Positions 21,107 to 23,754 of a DNA stretch of 23,754 bases are shown here, in pieces (positions within the stretch are counted from its first letter, which is position 1; every line of letters starts with the position of its first letter). A program made the position numbers and the translations under genes. Source of the DNA: an uncultured bacterium (GTDB taxonomy: Bacteria > Actinomycetota > Coriobacteriia > Coriobacteriales > Coriobacteriaceae); the NCBI GenBank assembly GCA_905215725.1, contig CAJMRD010000029.1:1-23754 (forward strand), read 5' to 3'. A model generated the notes under the pieces. That model had not been told where the DNA came from and did not search any database. It was given only the letters and a program-made list of their open reading frames with translations.

Positions 21107-21153
21107 CGTTTTGTTGACAGTTGATTGTTGATCAGAGTTGGGGAGATATCCGT

Positions 21154-21624
21154 ATGGACGCAAGCCAGATCGTACTGACCGCTGAGGGCCGCCAGAAGCT
21201 CGTCGAGGAGCTCGCTTGGCGTGAGGGCGATTACGCCAAGGAGATCGTCGAGGACATCAAGGAAGCCCGCGCGTTCGGCGACCTTTCGGAGAACTCCGAG
21301 TACGACGCCGCTAAGGACAAGCAGGCCCAGAACGCCGCTCGTATTGCCGAGATCCAGGCCATCCTCGCCAACGCTCAGGTTGCTGCCACCACGGGCGACC
21401 TGACCGTCTCCATCGGTTCCACCGTTTCGCTGATTGATCCCAACGGCGAGGTCATGGAAGTCACGCTCGTCGGTACCACCGAGACCAACTCGCTCGAGCA
21501 CAAGATCTCCAACGAGTCTCCGGTCGGTCACGCCATCATCGGTCACGGCGAGGGCGACTCCGTCGAGGTCGTTACGCCTTCCGGCAAGACTCGCGTCTAC
21601 ACCATCGCCAAGATCGCACGCTAG
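21154..21624 (+). CDS. greA: Transcription elongation factor GreA
   Basis: A 156-residue GreA that rescues backtracked RNA polymerase by stimulating transcript cleavage. The N-terminal coiled coil (about 8-75) carries the acidic tip GDLSENSEYDAAK (42-54), whose D43 and E46 reach the polymerase active site; the C-terminal FKBP-like domain (about 80-156) contains SNESPVGHAIIG. I start at the ATG at 21154 with GGGGAG upstream; an in-frame TTG at 21121 is less likely. A TTGACA at 21114 has no -10 at a workable distance, so the promoter is not identified. Confidence 0.95.
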   Translation: MDASQIVLTAEGRQKLVEELAWREGDYAKEIVEDIKEARAFGDLSENSEYDAAKDKQAQNAARIAEIQAILANAQVAATTGDLTVSIGSTVSLIDPNGEVMEVTLVGTTETNSLEHKISNESPVGHAIIGHGEGDSVEVVTPSGKTRVYTIAKIAR

Positions 21625-21652
21625 ACCACGGTCCCGCGTAAAGGTATGTTTT

Positions 21653-21685
21653 CGCTCCCTGGGACCGAATCCTGGGGAGCGTTTT
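21653..21685 (+). terminator. Terminator between greA and lysS
   Basis: A 12-bp stem with two G-U pairs (21653-21664 with 21670-21681) and TTTT after it. It lies 19 bases before lysS, so part of the transcript may read through or lysS is controlled by attenuation; no promoter is visible between it and lysS. Confidence 0.75.
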
Positions 21686-21703
21686 AGTTTGAGGAGCTAA
21701 CTT

Positions 21704-23668
21704 ATGGCAGAGAACCAGAACGCCGCCGATCAGGCATCGACGCTCAACGACGAGCGCGCCACCCGCCTGGCCAAGCGCGCCGCCCTGTTCGAGGCGGGCC
21801 AGAACCCCTATCCCGAGCACTCTGAGCTTGAGGACTACGTCGCCGATATCGAGACTAAGTACGCCGATCTTGCCGATGGTGAGGACACCGAGGATGTCGT
21901 GAAGATCGCCGGCCGTGTGGTCGCCAAGCGCGGTCAGGGCAAGATCATGTTCATCGTCGTGCGCGATGCGACTGCCGAGATTCAACTGTTCTGCCGCATC
22001 AACGACATGGACGAGGCTGCCTGGAATACGCTCAAGGCCCTCGACCTGGGCGACATCCTGGGCGTGACCGGCGTGGTCGTGCGCACCCAGCGCGGCCAGC
22101 TTTCCGTTGCCCCTAAGAGCGCGACCCTGCTTTCCAAGGCCGTTCGTCCGCTGCCCGAGAAGTTCCACGGTCTTTCCGACAAGGAGACCCGCTATCGCCA
22201 GCGCTATGTTGACCTGATCGCCAACGACGACGTTCGCGAGACCTTCCGTAAGCGTTCGCAGATTCTCTCCACCTTCCGTCGCTTTATGGAGTCCGACGGC
22301 TACATGGAGGTCGAGACCCCCATCCTGCAGACCATCCAGGGCGGCGCTACTGCCAAGCCGTTCATTACCCACTTCAACGCGCTCGATCAGGAGTGCTACC
22401 TGCGTATTGCCACCGAGCTGCACCTCAAGCGCTGCATCGTCGGTGGTTTTGAGCGCGTGTTCGAGATCGGCCGCATCTTCCGTAACGAGGGCATGGACCT
22501 CACCCACAACCCCGAGTTCACCACGATGGAGGCCTACCGTGCCTTCTCCGACCTCGAGGGCATGAAGGCGCTCGCCCAGGGCGTCATTAAGGCGGCTAAC
22601 AAGGCCATCGGCAACCCCGAGGTCATCGAGTACCAGGGCCAGACCATCGACCTTTCTGGTGAGTGGGCCAGCCGTCCCATGACCGACATCGTCTCCGATG
22701 TGCTCGGCAAGCAGGTCACCATCGACACGCCGGTCGAGGAGCTTGCTTCCGCCGCGCGTGAGAAGGGCCTGGAGATTAAGCCCGAGTGGACCGCCGGCAA
22801 GATTATCGCCGAGATCTACGATGAGCTGGGCGAGGACACCATCGTCAACCCGACCTTCGTGTGCGATTACCCCATCGAGGTCAGCCCGCTTGCCAAGCGT
22901 TTTGAGGACGACCCGCGCCTGACGCACCGCTTTGAGCTGGTTATTGCCGGCCACGAGTACGCCAACGCGTTCTCCGAGCTCAACGACCCGGTCGACCAGG
23001 CCGAGCGCTTTGCCGCCCAGATGGCCGAGAAGGCCGGCGGCGACGATGAGGCCATGGAGTATGACGAGGACTACGTGCGCGCCCTCGAGTACGGTATGCC
23101 TCCCGCGGGCGGTATTGGCATTGGTATCGACCGCGTGGTCATGCTGCTTACCAACCAGGCTTCTATCCGCGACGTGCTGCTGTTCCCGCACATGAAGCCC
23201 GAGAAGGGTTTCCAGTCCGGTGCCGCTGCCGCCAAGGCTGCCGAGGCCGGCAACGCCGCGAGCCCATTCGTTAAGTCGCTTAAGCCCACGCTCGATTACT
23301 CCAAGATCGCCGTTGAGCCGCTGTTTGAGGAGTTCGTCGACTTTGATACCTTCTCCAAGAGCGACTTCCGCGCTGTGAAGGTCAAGGCATGCGAGGCCGT
23401 CAAGAAGTCCAAGAAGCTGCTGAACTTTACGCTCGACGACGGCACCGGCACCGACCGCACCATCCTCTCCGGTATTCACGCTTATTACGAGCCCGAGGAC
23501 CTGGTTGGCAAGACCTTGCTCGCCATCACCAACCTGCCTCCGCGCAAGATGATGGGTATTCCCAGCTGCGGCATGCTGATCAGCGCTGTCCACGAGGAGG
23601 AGGGCGAGGAGCGCCTCAACCTGATCCAGCTCGACGCCTCCATCCCCGCCGGCGCAAAGATGTACTAA
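21704..23668 (+). CDS. lysS: Lysyl-tRNA synthetase, class II, with C-terminal tRNA-binding domain
   Basis: A 654-residue enzyme, about 150 longer than usual bacterial LysRS. Residues about 65-150 are the anticodon-binding OB domain (KIAGRVVAKRGQGKIMFIVV). The class II core (about 165-500) contains motif 2, FRNEGMDLTHNPEFTTME (259-276), and motif 3, GIGIGIDRVVMLL (470-482). After an Ala-rich linker (505-525), residues about 540-654 form a second OB domain of the MetRS-C/Trbp111/EMAPII type: VDFDTFSKSDFRAVKVKACE, then ILSGIHAYYEPEDLVGK, NLPPRKMMGI and LDASIPAGAKM. This add-on is familiar from MetRS and probably improves tRNA capture. The start follows GAGGAG. Confidence 0.96.
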   Translation: MAENQNAADQASTLNDERATRLAKRAALFEAGQNPYPEHSELEDYVADIETKYADLADGEDTEDVVKIAGRVVAKRGQGKIMFIVVRDATAEIQLFCRINDMDEAAWNTLKALDLGDILGVTGVVVRTQRGQLSVAPKSATLLSKAVRPLPEKFHGLSDKETRYRQRYVDLIANDDVRETFRKRSQILSTFRRFMESDGYMEVETPILQTIQGGATAKPFITHFNALDQECYLRIATELHLKRCIVGGFERVFEIGRIFRNEGMDLTHNPEFTTMEAYRAFSDLEGMKALAQGVIKAANKAIGNPEVIEYQGQTIDLSGEWASRPMTDIVSDVLGKQVTIDTPVEELASAAREKGLEIKPEWTAGKIIAEIYDELGEDTIVNPTFVCDYPIEVSPLAKRFEDDPRLTHRFELVIAGHEYANAFSELNDPVDQAERFAAQMAEKAGGDDEAMEYDEDYVRALEYGMPPAGGIGIGIDRVVMLLTNQASIRDVLLFPHMKPEKGFQSGAAAAKAAEAGNAASPFVKSLKPTLDYSKIAVEPLFEEFVDFDTFSKSDFRAVKVKACEAVKKSKKLLNFTLDDGTGTDRTILSGIHAYYEPEDLVGKTLLAITNLPPRKMMGIPSCGMLISAVHEEEGEERLNLIQLDASIPAGAKMY

Positions 23669-23671
23669 CTA

Positions 23672-23698
23672 GTTACGCGGTTCTACGAACCGCGTAAC
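23672..23698. repeat. Palindromic repeat, copy 2 (after lysS)
   Basis: GTTACGCGGTTC (23672-23683) pairs perfectly with GAACCGCGTAAC (23687-23698), loop TAC. It begins 3 bases after the lysS stop and matches copy 1 (19156-19183) in stem sequence, with the innermost pair changed compensatorily from T-A to C-G. The remaining 56 bases to the window end show no gene. Confidence 0.85.
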
Positions 23699-23754
23699 GG
23701 CTCGACGCTGCGCGGGCCGCATTTGGACAATCTGACGTTCAACTTCAAGGGCGC

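Noticed and set aside
21114..21119. TTGACA as a -35 for greA
   Set aside because: A -10 at normal spacing is absent and would collide with the ribosome site.
21572..23593. Long open frame of 673 codons on the - strand opposite lysS
   Set aside because: It is the antisense of a fully conserved synthetase; the strong GC3 bias removes stops from this frame. No ribosome site or family motifs.
1..23754. CRISPR array, prophage, transposase or toxin-antitoxin genes
   Set aside because: No regularly spaced repeats, integrase, transposase or paired small genes were seen; the only mobile-element hints are the non-coding repeats at 10880-11387.
23699..23754. Start of a further gene at the right edge
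   Set aside because: Only 56 bases remain, without a start codon plus ribosome site that can be trusted.

Overview
The window looks like chromosomal core sequence from a high-GC, low-complexity-envelope actinobacterium of the class Coriobacteriia, most likely Collinsella or a close relative. This rests on high GC with strong GC3 bias, an FMN-riboswitch-controlled ECF transporter with fused ATPases, a Lys/Orn-type MurE, a Veg homologue next to ispE, and a lysyl-tRNA synthetase carrying an extra C-terminal tRNA-binding domain. The genus is inference; no 16S or marker search was possible. All protein genes are on the + strand. One tRNA (Val) is on the - strand.

Layout. 1-75: tail of an upstream gene and its terminator. 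292-1122: a membrane-anchored metallophosphoesterase, visibly lower in GC than everything after it. 1139-4673: a strong promoter, an FMN riboswitch, then ribU, a fused ecfA1-ecfA2 and ecfT with overlapping stop/start codons (riboflavin uptake). Two tandem paralogous flavin-binding split-barrel proteins follow at 4704-5612. 5650-10845: a hairpin, a two-box ArgR operator over an extended -10 promoter, argC-argJ-argB-argD (glutamate to N-acetylornithine/ornithine), and a 15-bp-stem terminator. 10846-11632: a non-coding island with an AT-rich segment bounded by 27-bp imperfect inverted repeats, tRNA-like fragments, a 26-bp direct repeat of the tRNA-Val 3' end, and tRNA-Val(UAC) itself. 11633-15187: asnB and murE. 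15295-16206: a HAD phosphatase. 16258-19155: murI, rph, rdgB and dtd (D-glutamate supply, tRNA 3'-end trimming, nucleotide-pool and tRNA quality control). 19242-20534: veg and ispE. 20584-20660: tRNA-Pro(CGG). 20708-21106: tatA with its own promoter and terminator. 21154-23668: greA and lysS.

How it fits together. The first part links flavin supply (RibU/ECF) with probable flavin users. The arg operon shows the expected repressor site. asnB, murE and murI all touch cell-wall precursor chemistry, and MurE carries the residues of the lysine-type rather than the diaminopimelate-type enzyme. Recurring extended -10 promoters (TGnTAtaaT-like) appear before ribU, argC, tRNA-Val and veg.

I did not find a clearly new multi-gene system. 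The stretches least explained by known genes are the island at 10846-11370, the palindrome repeated after dtd and lysS, and the palindrome inside the tatA promoter.
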